Assembly: GCA_016201805.1 (NCBI GenBank)
Contig: JACQCB010000141.1
Coordinates: 1-5,015 of the forward strand
Direction: 5' to 3'
Length of the DNA stretch: 5,015 bases
DNA from: Nitrospirota bacterium
Lineage (GTDB): Bacteria > Nitrospirota > Nitrospiria > Nitrospirales > Nitrospiraceae
Shown here: positions 4,713 through 5,015 of the stretch, piece after piece
Position numbering within the stretch: the first letter of the stretch is position 1
Layout of the letters: each line of letters opens with the position of its first letter
Notes under the pieces: generated by a model
What the model saw: only the letters and a program-made list of their open reading frames with translations
Told to the model about the DNA's origin: nothing
The model's database searches: none
Translations under genes and position numbers: made by a program

Positions 4713-5015
4713 GCCTCTGCAAACACACGACCCGTTCGATCCCTGCTGCATCACGAATGATTGTCGCAGGGCCATAGGCTCCTTGCATCGCAGCGATCCG
4801 AACCACGTCTTCAGCCTGGTCCTGACCGATCTCCAGCATCAGTGTCCCGCTCGACGCCAGAAACTCCGTCGCCTCTGCAACGAGCCGGCGAACGATCGCC
4901 AGCCCATCGGCTCCGCCGACGAGGGCCAGCCTGGGCTCGAACGATTGCACCTCCGGTTGAAGCCCCGCCAGTTCGCCATCAGGAATGTAGGGGGGATTCG
5001 AGACAATCCCCGCCA
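4708..5015 (-). CDS. prmC: Peptide chain release factor N5-glutamine methyltransferase PrmC, C-terminal part (5' end outside window)
   Basis: PrmC transfers a methyl group from S-adenosylmethionine to the glutamine of the GGQ motif in release factors RF1 and RF2, in the cytoplasm. About 101 codons of the C-terminal catalytic domain are visible, ending in TGA at 4710-4708. The diagnostic NPPY motif, which binds the target glutamine, is encoded at 4998-4987 within the context IVSNPPYIPDGEL. It is followed by LQPEV and FEPRLALVGGADGL, the usual downstream block of the family, although the common LDGG reads LVGG here. The C-terminus has the normal shape, with LMLEIGQDQ and then RDAAGIERVV. The reading frame is open to the window edge, so the N-terminal helical domain and the start lie beyond 5015. 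prfA often lies next upstream in bacteria, but that cannot be seen here. An ORF finder would start this gene at an internal GTG (4950), which is wrong because the NPPY motif lies upstream of it. The stop codon lies inside the heptad repeat that fills the spacer before murA. Confidence 0.93.
   Translation of the reverse strand, partial: AGIVSNPPYIPDGELAGLQPEVQSFEPRLALVGGADGLAIVRRLVAEATEFLASSGTLMLEIGQDQAEDVVRIAAMQGAYGPATIIRDAAGIERVVCLQRR

Overview
The window is a densely packed stretch of bacterial chromosome carrying housekeeping genes. All six genes are on the minus strand, so transcription runs from position 5015 towards 1. In order they are the 3' part of prmC (release-factor glutamine methyltransferase), murA (first committed step of peptidoglycan synthesis), hisG, hisD, hisB and hisH (four histidine-biosynthesis genes). 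The order, the strong G+C richness, the short-form HisG and the lack of hisC between hisD and hisB suggest a Gram-negative, probably Nitrospirota (Nitrospira-like) genome. That assignment is inferred from gene order and protein character and was not tested by any search.

Layout from the 5' end of the transcript: prmC (5015-4708, start outside the window); an 89-92-base spacer with an inverted pair of heptad repeats; murA (4615-3332); hisG (3335-2697), overlapping murA by the 4-base ATGA junction; a 48-base spacer with a G8 tract just before the next start; hisD (2648-1365); hisB (1368-745), overlapping hisD by another ATGA junction; an 84-base spacer with a second, unrelated-in-sequence inverted pair of heptad repeats; hisH (660-4). 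The window ends three bases beyond the hisH stop, where hisA would be expected by analogy with other his operons. There is no gene-free stretch over 300 bases.

HisG starts the histidine pathway from PRPP and ATP, HisB dehydrates imidazole-glycerol phosphate, HisH supplies ammonia to HisF, and HisD performs the last two oxidations to histidine. HisZ (required by short HisG), HisC, HisA, HisF, HisI/E and histidinol-phosphate phosphatase are not in the window and must be encoded elsewhere. MurA and PrmC are not histidine enzymes, but their adjacency and the murA-hisG overlap suggest co-transcription.

I found no mobile element, CRISPR array, RNA gene or undescribed multi-gene system. The most unusual signal is in the spacers. 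Both longer spacers contain arms built of degenerate 7-base units, inverted relative to each other. Each begins at the upstream gene's stop codon and ends at the downstream gene's ribosome-binding site, and the heptad families differ between the two. Secondary points are a Gln-to-Glu change at a zinc-ligand position of HisD, an Asn-Gly to His-His change in the HisG PRPP region, and a Pro/Ala/Ser-rich insertion in HisH.
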